Shown: positions 1-6,292, counted from the stretch's first letter. The stretch: 8,906 nt of DNA from Fulvivirga aurantia (GCF_009711475.1 NZ_SMMD01000804.1:1-8906); one strand, 5' to 3'. The notes: generated from the sequence alone by a model not told the origin. A program made the numbers and translations.

Positions 1-593
1 CCTACATCAGATCCGCCTGCCTTCTCTGTTAGAAACATGGCGCCTGTATATAATTCATCTGGATTTTTGGTGGCAATCCGCGGAAGTAAACGTTTCTTAT
101 CACCTTCATTGGCAAATCGATCAATCAATCTGGCCACCCCATCAGTCATACAAAGAGGGCAGTATTGCCCCATCTCTGCCATAGCGAACAAATAGCCCGA
201 ACCAAACCCCAAGCTGTGCTTTTCGTTTTTGAAACGGCTTCTAAGTGACGGCTCCCATTTAACTCTAAACATCTGACTCTCTACCGCTATTTCGAGCAGC
301 CGATCATAAGCGGGATGAAATTTGATTTGTTCTATATCCTCACCCCAGAAGTCACGCTTTACAAGTTCAGGACCATTCTTGTCGGCATCCATAGATAATT
401 GATCCATTTCCTCAGCTGCTTGAGCACCTAGTTTATCCCAAATAGGCTGCATGTACTCCCAACCATTTTTAGAAATTTTTCTTTGGGCGTATTCCTGCCA
501 AATCAGGTCACTGGTATGAAAGTTTTTACTAGGTCGGTAGTCTTTCGACAAGACTCGATTATCAGGATTGGTTGAGTTTTGGGTCGTTTTCAT
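1..593 (-). CDS. AidB-like acyl-CoA dehydrogenase, N-terminal part (runs off left edge)
   Basis: The minus strand reads open from ATG at 593 to the window edge, giving 197 complete codons with no stop. The protein resembles the AidB branch of the acyl-CoA dehydrogenase superfamily, FAD enzymes oxidising acyl-CoA-like substrates; E. coli AidB is linked to the alkylation response. Visible support is an FHPAYDRLLEIA stretch (residues 92-103), which matches the FHPAW segment of AidB, and the flavin-contacting motif FLTEKAGGSDV (187-197), equivalent to the MTEKQGGSDV of AidB. The N-terminal 90 residues have an AidB-style extension (WQEY, then GWEYMQPIWDKLGAQAAEEM). The start is the first in-frame ATG and agrees with family length; no clear ribosome-binding site precedes it. 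About two thirds of a typical 550-600 residue protein lies outside the window, so the catalytic base cannot be checked. The family call is secure; the substrate and any DNA-repair role are unknown. It is transcribed divergently from the transketolase operon. Confidence 0.88.
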   Translation of the reverse strand, partial: MKTTQNSTNPDNRVLSKDYRPSKNFHTSDLIWQEYAQRKISKNGWEYMQPIWDKLGAQAAEEMDQLSMDADKNGPELVKRDFWGEDIEQIKFHPAYDRLLEIAVESQMFRVKWEPSLRSRFKNEKHSLGFGSGYLFAMAEMGQYCPLCMTDGVARLIDRFANEGDKKRLLPRIATKNPDELYTGAMFLTEKAGGSDV

Positions 594-667
594 AGGCAGT
601 TGATTGTATATAAATTTAAATAAACGCTGCATGCATAACAAGTCACTTGAGAGATTAAGGTATTAGG

Positions 668-686
668 TCCATGCCTACGCAGGGAT
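668..686. repeat. REP-like palindrome, degenerate copy
   Basis: TCCATGC and GCAGGGA flank a CTAC loop, so 6 of 7 stem positions pair. Fifteen bases (672-686, TGCCTACGCAGGGAT) are identical to 907-921, where the same palindrome has a perfect 8-bp stem. This is therefore a decayed copy of the element at 898-921. Confidence 0.65.
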
Positions 687-849
687 GAGGTTTGGTAAGT
701 AATGTGTCCTAAAAGCTTGAGGCTTGCAGCTTTATAGAGACTCTTCGCTATCGCTTTGAGTGACGTTCTAAATAGGTTTATTACTTAGACAACTAGCTTC
801 GAGTGCCTGAGCCTGACAAAATCTATTGCTGTAATCAATAATTTCGTTA

Positions 850-887
850 GTCATTCCTGATGAAGCGCAGCGGAAGTCAGGAATCTC
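850..887. repeat. REP-like palindromic element, copy 1 of a facing pair
   Basis: ATTCCTGA (853-860) and TCAGGAAT (877-884) form a perfect 8-bp inverted repeat around a 16-base centre that contains GCGCAGCG. The ends are GTC on the left and CTC on the right, a pattern like extragenic palindromes that are dispersed in many bacterial genomes. Its right end faces the next element across a short AT-rich spacer, giving a BIME-like pair. Mobilisation by a REP-associated tyrosine transposase (RAYT, IS200/IS605-like) is known for such elements elsewhere, but no such gene is in this window. Confidence 0.7.
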
Positions 888-897
888 ACTATATTTA

Positions 898-921
898 TGA
901 GATCCCTGCCTACGCAGGGAT
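898..921. repeat. REP-like palindromic element, copy 2 of a facing pair
   Basis: ATCCCTGC (902-909), loop CTAC, and GCAGGGAT (914-921) form a perfect 8-bp hairpin. Its left flank TGAGATCCCTG (898-908) is the reverse complement, at 10 of 11 positions, of CAGGAATCTCA (878-888) in the preceding element, so the two sit in opposite orientation nine bases apart. Such a composite could fold as two hairpins or one long cruciform. It lies in a divergent promoter region, whereas REP elements are more usual at 3' ends of genes. Confidence 0.7.
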
Positions 922-1080
922 AACGTCACGGGAAAGAAATTAGCTTTAAGTCTAAAGCATGTAGCTCCCCAGCTCTGAGAGACTCTTCTCTATATCACGT
1001 TGAATAAACGCAGTTTAACCTAAAGGCTTAAACCAAGTAGCTGAAGGCTTTACTGACCGTTCGACAATTATTTATGTCAC

Positions 1081-1135
1081 ACAATGATTTATAACATAAC
1101 TATCTTAAATTTGCCACTTCAAAAAAAATCATTGT
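1081..1135 (+). promoter_or_regulatory. Candidate promoter of transketolase operon framed by 10-bp inverted repeat
   Basis: TAAATTTG at 1106-1113 is an exact match to the Bacteroidota -7 motif TAnnTTTG and would put transcription start near 1120, leaving a leader of about 40 bases before the GTG at 1160. No good -33 TTG lies at the expected distance, so the promoter may need an activator. ACAATGATTT (1081-1090) and its perfect reverse complement AAATCATTGT (1126-1135) flank the -7 box with a 35-base spacer. The arms could bind a dimeric regulator on both sides of the promoter or form a long-loop hairpin. Motif match and arms are seen; the function is inferred. Confidence 0.5.
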
Positions 1136-1159
1136 CAGTCAGATTTAAACTAACGCTTC

Positions 1160-2113
1160 GTGACTAAACTTACCTTCACAGAAAAAAAAGATACACGCTC
1201 AGGATTTGGAGCAGGATTATTAGAACTCGGAAGAAATAATGACAAGGTAGTTGCACTCTGTGCAGACCTTACCGGCTCATTAAAAATGGGTGACTTCAAA
1301 AAGGAATTTCCTGATCGATTTTTTCAGGTAGGTATTGCCGAAGCGAACATGATGGGTCTGGCAGCAGGTATGACCATCGGTGGTAAAATTCCTTTTACAG
1401 GCACTTTTGCCAACTTCTCAACGGGTCGTGTTTATGATCAAATCAGACAGTCGATTGCCTACAGTGGTAAGAATGTAAAAATATGTGCTTCACATGCTGG
1501 TCTTACACTTGGCGAAGACGGTGCGACTCACCAGATTTTGGAAGACATTGGTATGATGAAAATGTTGCCTCACATGACTGTAATCAATCCTTGCGATTAT
1601 AATCAGACCAAGGCGGCAACTATCGCTATTGCTGAACATGATGGACCGGTTTATTTGAGATTTGGAAGACCAAAATGGCCAATATTTACGCCTGAAAATC
1701 AAAAGTTTGAAATTGGCAAAGGAATAAGACTTGTTGAAGGTAAAGACGTTTCAATTTTTGCTACTGGTCATATGGTGTGGCAGGCAATTGAAGCTGAAGC
1801 GATACTTGCTGGGAAAGGTATCAATGCAGAAATCATCGATATTCATACGATTAAGCCACTAGATGAGGAATTGATTCTTGAGTCTGTGAAGAAAACAGGC
1901 TGTGCAGTTACTGCTGAAGAGCACCAGATCAACGGTGGATTGGGTGATAGCGTAGCACAGTGCTTATCGCGGAACCTACCAACCCCTCAGGAGTTTGTAG
2001 CTGTGAGAGACAGTTTTGGCGAAAGCGGTAAACCAGAAGAATTATTAGTGAAGTATGGCTTGAGTCCGCAGGACATCGTAAATGCTGCACTAAAAGCAAT
2101 AGAAAGAAAATGA
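1160..2113 (+). CDS. Transketolase, C-terminal subunit (pyrimidine-binding plus C-terminal domains)
   Basis: This 317-residue cytoplasmic protein is the second half of a split transketolase, the TPP enzyme of the non-oxidative pentose-phosphate pathway that moves two-carbon ketol units between sugar phosphates. Residues about 8-175 form the pyrimidine-binding domain: [14 protein letters not shown] (53-66) holds the invariant cofactor-activating glutamate E61, and GEDGATHQ (118-125) and YLRFGRP (165-171) are family motifs. Residues about 190-310 are the transketolase C-terminal domain (HTIKPLD 229-235, [11 protein letters not shown] 253-263). A functional enzyme also needs the N-terminal diphosphate-binding subunit, usually encoded just upstream in Bacteroidota; it is not in this window. 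The start is GTG at 1160: a stop codon (TAA, 1151-1153) lies two codons upstream in frame, and the next Met falls inside the conserved domain. No Shine-Dalgarno sequence is visible. The last four bases overlap the next gene (ATGA), so translation is probably coupled to methylglyoxal synthase. Confidence 0.93.
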   Translation: MTKLTFTEKKDTRSGFGAGLLELGRNNDKVVALCADLTGSLKMGDFKKEFPDRFFQVGIAEANMMGLAAGMTIGGKIPFTGTFANFSTGRVYDQIRQSIAYSGKNVKICASHAGLTLGEDGATHQILEDIGMMKMLPHMTVINPCDYNQTKAATIAIAEHDGPVYLRFGRPKWPIFTPENQKFEIGKGIRLVEGKDVSIFATGHMVWQAIEAEAILAGKGINAEIIDIHTIKPLDEELILESVKKTGCAVTAEEHQINGGLGDSVAQCLSRNLPTPQEFVAVRDSFGESGKPEELLVKYGLSPQDIVNAALKAIERK

Positions 2114-2478
2114 ATCTCGCTGTAATAGCGCATGATGGCAAAAAGCCAGAAATGGTGGGCTTCCTGCTCACCAACAAAAATCTACTAGGCAAAGTAAACC
2201 TATATGCCACCGGTACTACCGGTGGTCATGTAGAGAAATCAGGCCTACCTGTCACCAAACTACTTTCGGGTCCTAAAGGTGGTGATGCACAAATCGCAGC
2301 AATGGCCGCAGAAGGCAAGATCGATATGGTGATCTTTTTTAGGGATCCCCTTGATAAACACCCTCATGAGCCCGACATACAAATGCTACTTCGTATTTGT
2401 GATGTCCATAATATCCCTTTGGCTACCAACCCTGCCACAGCAGAACTTTTGTTAAAAGGTTCTTCTATTTCTGATTAA
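2110..2478 (+). CDS. mgsA: Methylglyoxal synthase
   Basis: The product converts dihydroxyacetone phosphate to methylglyoxal and phosphate, the entry to the methylglyoxal bypass that relieves sugar-phosphate build-up and frees phosphate. At 122 residues it is close to the Bacillus enzyme (about 137) and shorter than E. coli MgsA (152). The whole fold is covered by motifs: AHDGKK (7-12; H8 corresponds to E. coli H19), the phosphate-binding TGTTG (34-38), [10 protein letters not shown] (53-62; D59 is the catalytic Asp71 equivalent), FFRDPL (76-81) and HPHEPDI (84-90; H86 and D89 match His98 and Asp101), then [14 protein letters not shown] (102-115). One small departure is GGDAQ where GGDQQ is usual. 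The ATG overlaps the transketolase stop by four bases, and a Crp/Fnr regulator follows after five bases, so the three genes form one operon. Linking it to transketolase makes metabolic sense, because both act on the triose-phosphate pool. Confidence 0.95.
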   Translation: MNLAVIAHDGKKPEMVGFLLTNKNLLGKVNLYATGTTGGHVEKSGLPVTKLLSGPKGGDAQIAAMAAEGKIDMVIFFRDPLDKHPHEPDIQMLLRICDVHNIPLATNPATAELLLKGSSISD

Positions 2479-2483
2479 GATCT

Positions 2484-3020
2484 ATGTCAATCACAGATCA
2501 GCTCCGACTCGCTATTGATGCAGCTAATTTGTGGGAAAAAGGTATTGCCTTAAAGCGTAACGAATACCTCAAGAAAAAAGACACCATTGACACGAACATC
2601 TATTTTGTCGCAACGGGTGCACTGCGAATATTCGTTGACGATGGATTTGAGGAGCAAACCATTAGATTTGGGTATAAAGACAACCTCATAGCTGCACTTG
2701 ATTCTTTTCTAACAGAACAGCCTTCCACGTTATACATTCAGGCGATAAAGGCCTCTACTTTGCAGGTTGTGACTAAAAACAACTTTCAGGCACTAATAAA
2801 TGGCACCGATGAGTTAAAGCAACTTTGGACACAGCTGCTGGAAGGGTTTGTCGTGCAGCAAATGGAGCGTGAGATGGACTTGCTTACCTCTTCCCCAAAT
2901 GACCGTTATGAGCGTGTGCTGGCTCGGAGTCCAAGGCTTTTCCAGGAAGTTCCTCACAAGTACATTGCTTCCTATTTGAGAATGACGCCTGAGACATTGT
3001 CCAGATTAAAAAAGTCTTGA
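2484..3020 (+). CDS. Crp/Fnr-family transcriptional regulator
   Basis: This 178-residue protein has the layout of Bacteroidota Crp/Fnr regulators: a cyclic-nucleotide-binding-like beta-roll (about 20-105), a dimerisation helix (about 108-135) and a short C-terminal helix-turn-helix (about 155-176, VPHKYIASYLRMTPETLSRL). The phosphate-binding cassette does not look canonical: ALDSFLTEQPSTLYIQAI (71-88) replaces the GE...R pattern of true cAMP binders, so the ligand is unknown and may not be a cyclic nucleotide. There is no cysteine, which rules out an FNR-type iron-sulfur cluster. The recognition helix reads TPETLSR with E170, S173 and R174, the same E-x-x-S-R spacing by which FNR reads TTGAT half-sites. 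A consensus box of that kind overlaps this gene's stop codon. It is the third gene of the operon, five bases after methylglyoxal synthase. The protein is slightly shorter than the usual 190 residues, ending soon after the recognition helix, which is normal in this subgroup. Confidence 0.88.
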   Translation: MSITDQLRLAIDAANLWEKGIALKRNEYLKKKDTIDTNIYFVATGALRIFVDDGFEEQTIRFGYKDNLIAALDSFLTEQPSTLYIQAIKASTLQVVTKNNFQALINGTDELKQLWTQLLEGFVVQQMEREMDLLTSSPNDRYERVLARSPRLFQEVPHKYIASYLRMTPETLSRLKKS

Positions 3021-3030
3021 TTTCGATCAA
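3017..3030. promoter_or_regulatory. FNR-type palindrome TTGAT-N4-ATCAA
   Basis: TTGAT (3017-3021), TTCG, ATCAA (3026-3030) is a perfect match to the FNR consensus box. It overlaps the TGA stop of the Crp/Fnr gene and lies 43 bases before the DinB-like start. If it acts as a class II site (centre near -41.5), transcription would begin near 3065, just after GTTATTTG (3053-3060), which keeps the TTTG of the Bacteroidota -7 motif but not its TA. The alternative reading is a weak 5-bp hairpin with a TTCG loop in the transcript. Confidence 0.5.
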
Positions 3031-3073
3031 TGTTTTATATTGCCTTTCTCACGTTATTTGAAATAAAAAAGCC

Positions 3074-3634
3074 ATGAAAATAAAATCACAGCAACTTATA
3101 GATGAGCTTAAGGCAATAACACAACAACTTCTGAGCGATGCCGAATCTTTAAAAGCCAAAGATCTAAGTGAGCTTCAGCAACAACCCGAATCTGACAAAT
3201 GGAACGCCTTAATGTGTTTGGAGCACCTCAATCGCTATGGTGATTTCTACCTTCCGGAAATTAAAAGCAGACTGGCATATAGTACCCACGAGGCTGATGA
3301 GTATTTTAAGGGTGGCCTACTGGGCAATTACTTTGCAGAAAGCATGAAGCCTAAGGAAAAACTCAATAAAATGAATACTTTTAAGAGTATGAACCCCATA
3401 GACGATACGTTGGATAAGGATACGATAGACACATTTATTGCACAACAAAAGGAAATGCTCAACCTCCTTGACGATGCCCGAGATAAAAGTCTAAAAAAAA
3501 CTAAAACAGCCATCAGTATTTCTAAATGGATAAAGTTGAGGTTAGGAGATACTTTTCGTATTGTCATCTATCATAATCAGCGGCACATGGTGCAGGCTTT
3601 CAATGCAATCAATCAGTTGAAACAGCACGCATGA
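3074..3634 (+). CDS. DinB-like (DinB/YfiT superfamily) putative metal-binding protein
   Basis: A 186-residue soluble protein of the DinB-like four-helix-bundle superfamily. The three metal-ligand histidines of this fold appear in the expected places: H51 in CLEHLNRYGDFYL (48-60), and H167 and H171 in YHNQRHMVQAF (166-176). Members include bacillithiol- and mycothiol-dependent transferases and many uncharacterised proteins; the sequence does not tell which thiol or substrate is used here. No signal peptide or membrane segment is seen. ATG at 3074 follows an A-rich stretch with no Shine-Dalgarno sequence. The stop overlaps the start of the MFS transporter by four bases, so the pair is translationally coupled and may act on one compound, for example chemical modification plus export. 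The 53-base gap upstream contains an FNR-type box. The superfamily call is good; the function is unknown. Confidence 0.8.
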   Translation: MKIKSQQLIDELKAITQQLLSDAESLKAKDLSELQQQPESDKWNALMCLEHLNRYGDFYLPEIKSRLAYSTHEADEYFKGGLLGNYFAESMKPKEKLNKMNTFKSMNPIDDTLDKDTIDTFIAQQKEMLNLLDDARDKSLKKTKTAISISKWIKLRLGDTFRIVIYHNQRHMVQAFNAINQLKQHA

Positions 3635-4800
3635 GGGTACCGTCCTATGTGCTTCCTATTATAGTTTTATCGCAGTTTTGCTGTACCTCATTGTGGTTTG
3701 CGGGCAATGCTGTAGTCGGCAGCCTTACCCAAAAACTCAACCTAACAGAGGCCGCCATTGGACACATCACCTCAGCTGTGCAGTTTGGCTTTATCACAGG
3801 CACATTAGTGTTTGCTATCTATGCCATTGCTGATCGCTTCTCGCCTTCCAAAGTATTTTTCACATGTGCTGTACTCGGAGCTGTTTTCAATTTTGCTGTT
3901 ATCGCTGACTTCAATTCATTTGCCACTATTCTGAGCTTAAGATTTCTCACTGGCTTTTTCTTAGCTGGCATTTATCCGGTGGGTATGAAAATAGCCGCTG
4001 ATTATTTCCAGAAAGGCCTTGGTAAATCACTTGGCTACCTGGTGGGTGCGCTAGTACTTGGTACTGCTTTTCCTCACCTGGTCAAAAACTTCACTACCGC
4101 GCTACCATGGAAGGCTGTCATGCTTTCGACTTCTGTACTGGCTGTATTTGGCGGGGTGCTCATGCTAGGCTTTGTGAAGAATGGCCCTTATAGAAAACTA
4201 AATACTCAATTTGATATAAAGAGCTGGTTTAAAGTATTTAAAAACAAACCATTCCGTGCGGCAGCATTCGGATATTTTGGTCACATGTGGGAATTATATG
4301 CTTTTTGGGCCTTTGTACCAGTGATGTTAGTTACCTACAACGGCTTACACCAGGAGCCTGCTTTTAATGTACCAATATGTTCATTTCTTATCATAGGCCT
4401 GGGGAGTCTTGCCTGTGTTGCAGGAGGGTACTTATCGCAACGCTTTGGAGAAAAGAAAACAGCCGCTTCCGCTTTACTATTGTCTGGTTGTTGCTGTTTG
4501 GCATCTCCACTGGCATTTCTTTATGCGCCACCTGTAATTTTCATTGGCTTTATCATCTTTTGGGGTCTGGTGGTAATCGCTGACTCCCCCCTATTTTCCA
4601 CCATAGTGGCCAAAAATGCCGCTGTAGAAATCAAAGGCACCGCCCTTACCATTACCAACTGTATTGGTTTTGCCATAACCATTTTCAGCATTCAACTGAT
4701 TACACTACTCTCTACTTCATGGTCAGCCACACATGCTTATATGCTTCTGGCTATCGGACCTGTCTTTGGCCTTTTGGCATTGTACAGCAAAAAGCCATAA
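3631..4800 (+). CDS. MFS transporter
   Basis: A 389-residue inner-membrane protein with about twelve hydrophobic segments (roughly residues 5-27, 44-66, 76-94, 98-120, 133-150, 160-183, 210-235, 248-267, 277-296, 299-319, 335-358 and 364-385) and a longer polar loop near 184-208, the usual six-plus-six layout of the major facilitator superfamily. RFLTGFFLAGIYPVGMKIA (104-122) resembles the fourth-helix region of MFS proteins, DRFSPSK (68-74) and GGYLSQRFGEKK (265-276) are the motif-A-like loops after helices 2 and 8. Length and topology are complete. The substrate cannot be read from the sequence; the style is closer to CynX/NarK or drug-efflux relatives than to sugar porters. ATG at 3631 overlaps the DinB-like stop (ATGA), so the two genes are co-expressed. 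A run of cysteines (CCC, 287-289) in helix 9 is a small oddity. Confidence 0.9.
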   Translation: MRVPSYVLPIIVLSQFCCTSLWFAGNAVVGSLTQKLNLTEAAIGHITSAVQFGFITGTLVFAIYAIADRFSPSKVFFTCAVLGAVFNFAVIADFNSFATILSLRFLTGFFLAGIYPVGMKIAADYFQKGLGKSLGYLVGALVLGTAFPHLVKNFTTALPWKAVMLSTSVLAVFGGVLMLGFVKNGPYRKLNTQFDIKSWFKVFKNKPFRAAAFGYFGHMWELYAFWAFVPVMLVTYNGLHQEPAFNVPICSFLIIGLGSLACVAGGYLSQRFGEKKTAASALLLSGCCCLASPLAFLYAPPVIFIGFIIFWGLVVIADSPLFSTIVAKNAAVEIKGTALTITNCIGFAITIFSIQLITLLSTSWSATHAYMLLAIGPVFGLLALYSKKP

Positions 4801-4870
4801 CTTTAATTACTCTCCCGAAAGCTATCATAAAACATCTGAAGCCAGTCTGGGTTTCTAGTGTATCAACTTA

Positions 4871-4882
4871 AAATCTCAAATC
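4871..4882. repeat. 12-mer inverted copy of the downstream heptamer motif
   Basis: AAATCTCAAATC, six bases before the serine hydrolase ATG, is the exact reverse complement of GATTTGAGATTT found at 6286-6297 and again at 6314-6325, at the other end of that gene. It makes the gene's flanks mutually complementary over 12 bases. The motif is AT-rich and low in complexity, so chance is possible. Confidence 0.5.
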
Positions 4883-4888
4883 AAAACC

Positions 4889-6292
4889 ATGAAACCTGCA
4901 TGTTTTTTCATCCTGTTGTGTTTTTGCTTGTGCAGTTGCGGTACTGAAGAAAAGCAAAATCAACCAACTAACGCAGTTGAAGAAAGTAGGGTCACTTCCA
5001 AAGACACCATAGACCTCAGTCTCGACTCTGTTATGCGTAAAGCACACATACCCGGCATAGCGCTCACTATCATGAAAAATGGGAAGGTGGTAAAGCAAGG
5101 CAATTATGGCCTGGCAGATATCGAAAACCATGCGCCTATTACTGATTCAAGTAAATTCTTCATTGCTTCAATTACTAAATCGATGGTGGCAGCTGCTGTC
5201 TACCAACTATCTCTCCAGGAAAAGATTGACTTAGACGCACCTATCGGTCGCTATTTGAAAAATGCACCTGATTCATGGTCTAAGATCACACTCAAGCACC
5301 TCATATATCACACCTCGGGTTTGCAGGAGTATTACCAGTTCATTGATTTAAAACTTAATCATAGCATGGCCGAGCTGCTAGACATTTGTTATACCTTACC
5401 GCTTGATTTTGATCCGGGTACTGATTACGCCTATGTAAATACCAATTACCTGATTTTAGGTGCTGTTATAGAAAAAGTCTCCGGCATGAAATGGTATAAA
5501 TATTTAGACAAAACCTTTTTTAAACCACTTGAAATGAATGACACACAGGTGGCTTCTTTTGAAGAGATACTACCCAACCGTGTACGAGGTTATTTCTATG
5601 ACGATAGTCTTTACACCAATCAGCCCAACCATGCAGCCTCTACAATGATCAGCCCGGAAGGTGGTTTATGGTCTACTACGACAGACATAGCCAAATGGAC
5701 TGCAAGTTTTACGGGCGATAAACTTTTCTCTGAAGAAGAGATCACTACCATGTGGGAGCCATTTACTATCAATGAAAACCGATTGGTAAAAGACGCTTTT
5801 GGATGGGTAGTAGGCAAAATCAATGATCTACCAGTTTATCAACTAGAAGGCGGATGGCTGGGCTACAAAGCAGTTTCTATATTGTTTCCAGAAGATGATC
5901 TGGTCGTGACACTGTTTTATAATCAAGCACTATATGAGATTAAAGGAATGCCTCCTTATCTGGCCCATCAGGTCGCTGGTTTATATAATGACCGATATCT
6001 TCGAGAAAAACATACTCAGGTAAAGAATTTAAATCTTGAACCCTATTTCGGAACCTATAAGTTTGCCGGCATTGGTGATTGTGAAATAATCCGTAAGGGA
6101 GATGGCGTGAGGTTAAAGGGATATGACAGTTATATAAAAGGCACATTTCTACCTTATGAAAAAGACAAATTTTATTTAGCACCCCTAGGTGAAATTCAAT
6201 TACATTTTACACGAACATCTGGTAAGATAACAGGGGTAAATCTTTATTGGAGCCGCCTGGAATCTGATGGAGAGTGGGCGAAAAAGATTTGA
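4889..6292 (+). CDS. Serine hydrolase, class C beta-lactamase/PBP-like fold, lipoprotein
   Basis: A 467-residue exported serine hydrolase of the Beta-lactamase family (Pfam Beta-lactamase; esterases, DD-peptidases, D-aminopeptidases). The N-terminus is a lipoprotein signal, with hydrophobic residues 5-14 and lipobox LCSC ending at C17. The acidic GTEEK after C17 could be a surface-export signal of the Bacteroidota kind. The catalytic domain spans about 40-365: SITK (94-97) gives nucleophile S94 and K97, YVN (182-184) inside YAYVNTNYLILG is the second motif, and SPEGGLWSTTTDIAKW (255-270) is typical of the family. The third motif, normally HxG or KTG, appears as LEGGWLGY (319-326) with E320 where His or Lys is expected. 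Residues about 380-467 form a small beta-rich C-terminal domain. ATG at 4889 is needed for the signal peptide. The stop codon lies inside the first GATTTGA unit of the downstream repeat. The physiological substrate is unknown; true beta-lactamase activity is not implied. Confidence 0.9.
   Translation: MKPACFFILLCFCLCSCGTEEKQNQPTNAVEESRVTSKDTIDLSLDSVMRKAHIPGIALTIMKNGKVVKQGNYGLADIENHAPITDSSKFFIASITKSMVAAAVYQLSLQEKIDLDAPIGRYLKNAPDSWSKITLKHLIYHTSGLQEYYQFIDLKLNHSMAELLDICYTLPLDFDPGTDYAYVNTNYLILGAVIEKVSGMKWYKYLDKTFFKPLEMNDTQVASFEEILPNRVRGYFYDDSLYTNQPNHAASTMISPEGGLWSTTTDIAKWTASFTGDKLFSEEEITTMWEPFTINENRLVKDAFGWVVGKINDLPVYQLEGGWLGYKAVSILFPEDDLVVTLFYNQALYEIKGMPPYLAHQVAGLYNDRYLREKHTQVKNLNLEPYFGTYKFAGIGDCEIIRKGDGVRLKGYDSYIKGTFLPYEKDKFYLAPLGEIQLHFTRTSGKITGVNLYWSRLESDGEWAKKI

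Larger units (their letters stand above)
736..993. repeat. Diverged direct repeat pair (16-mer, 15 of 16 identical)
   Basis: AGAGACTCTTCGCTAT (736-751) recurs as AGAGACTCTTCTCTAT (978-993), one mismatch in 16. Each copy follows a GCCTACGCAGGGAT palindrome half by about 50 to 57 bases, each is preceded by a CTAAA(A)GC stretch and each is followed by CGTT within about 20 bases. The shared order suggests an old duplication of a block of roughly 100 bases, unit spacing about 235-242 bases, with much drift between the landmarks. Confidence 0.5.
594..1159. other. Divergent intergenic region with REP-like palindromes
   Basis: This 566-base stretch between the divergent dehydrogenase and transketolase genes has no credible open reading frame on either strand. 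It holds three REP-like palindromes (around 668-686, 850-887 and 898-921), two diverged copies of a longer block whose shared landmarks are a 15-mer at 672-686 and 907-921 and an AGAGACTCT core at 736-744 and 978-986, and a promoter candidate close to the transketolase start (about 1081-1135). The TAnnTTTG motif is not visible upstream of the minus-strand gene. I see no tRNA or riboswitch-like structure. The missing N-terminal half of the transketolase is not encoded here. Confidence 0.7.

Noticed and set aside
1929..2210. Minus-strand open frame of 93 codons across the transketolase-mgsA junction
   Set aside because: Both plus-strand genes there are well conserved by motif, and the opposite-strand protein is not recognisable.
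2484..3020. Oxygen-sensing FNR orthologue
   Set aside because: The protein has no cysteine at all, so an iron-sulfur cluster is impossible; only the DNA-reading helix is FNR-like.
3017..3040. Intrinsic terminator after the regulator gene
   Set aside because: The hairpin has only five A-T-rich pairs and the following sequence is TGTTTTATATT, not a clean T run. An operator reading fits better, though the hairpin cannot be excluded.
4801..4888. Promoter or terminator between the MFS and serine hydrolase genes
   Set aside because: No TAnnTTTG match and no convincing stem-loop with a T run was found in these 88 bases; only the 12-mer repeat stands out.
4889..6292. Antibiotic-resistance beta-lactamase
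   Set aside because: The SITK and YVN motifs are shared by many esterases and peptidases of this fold, the third motif is atypical, and the extra C-terminal domain is not a feature of AmpC enzymes.
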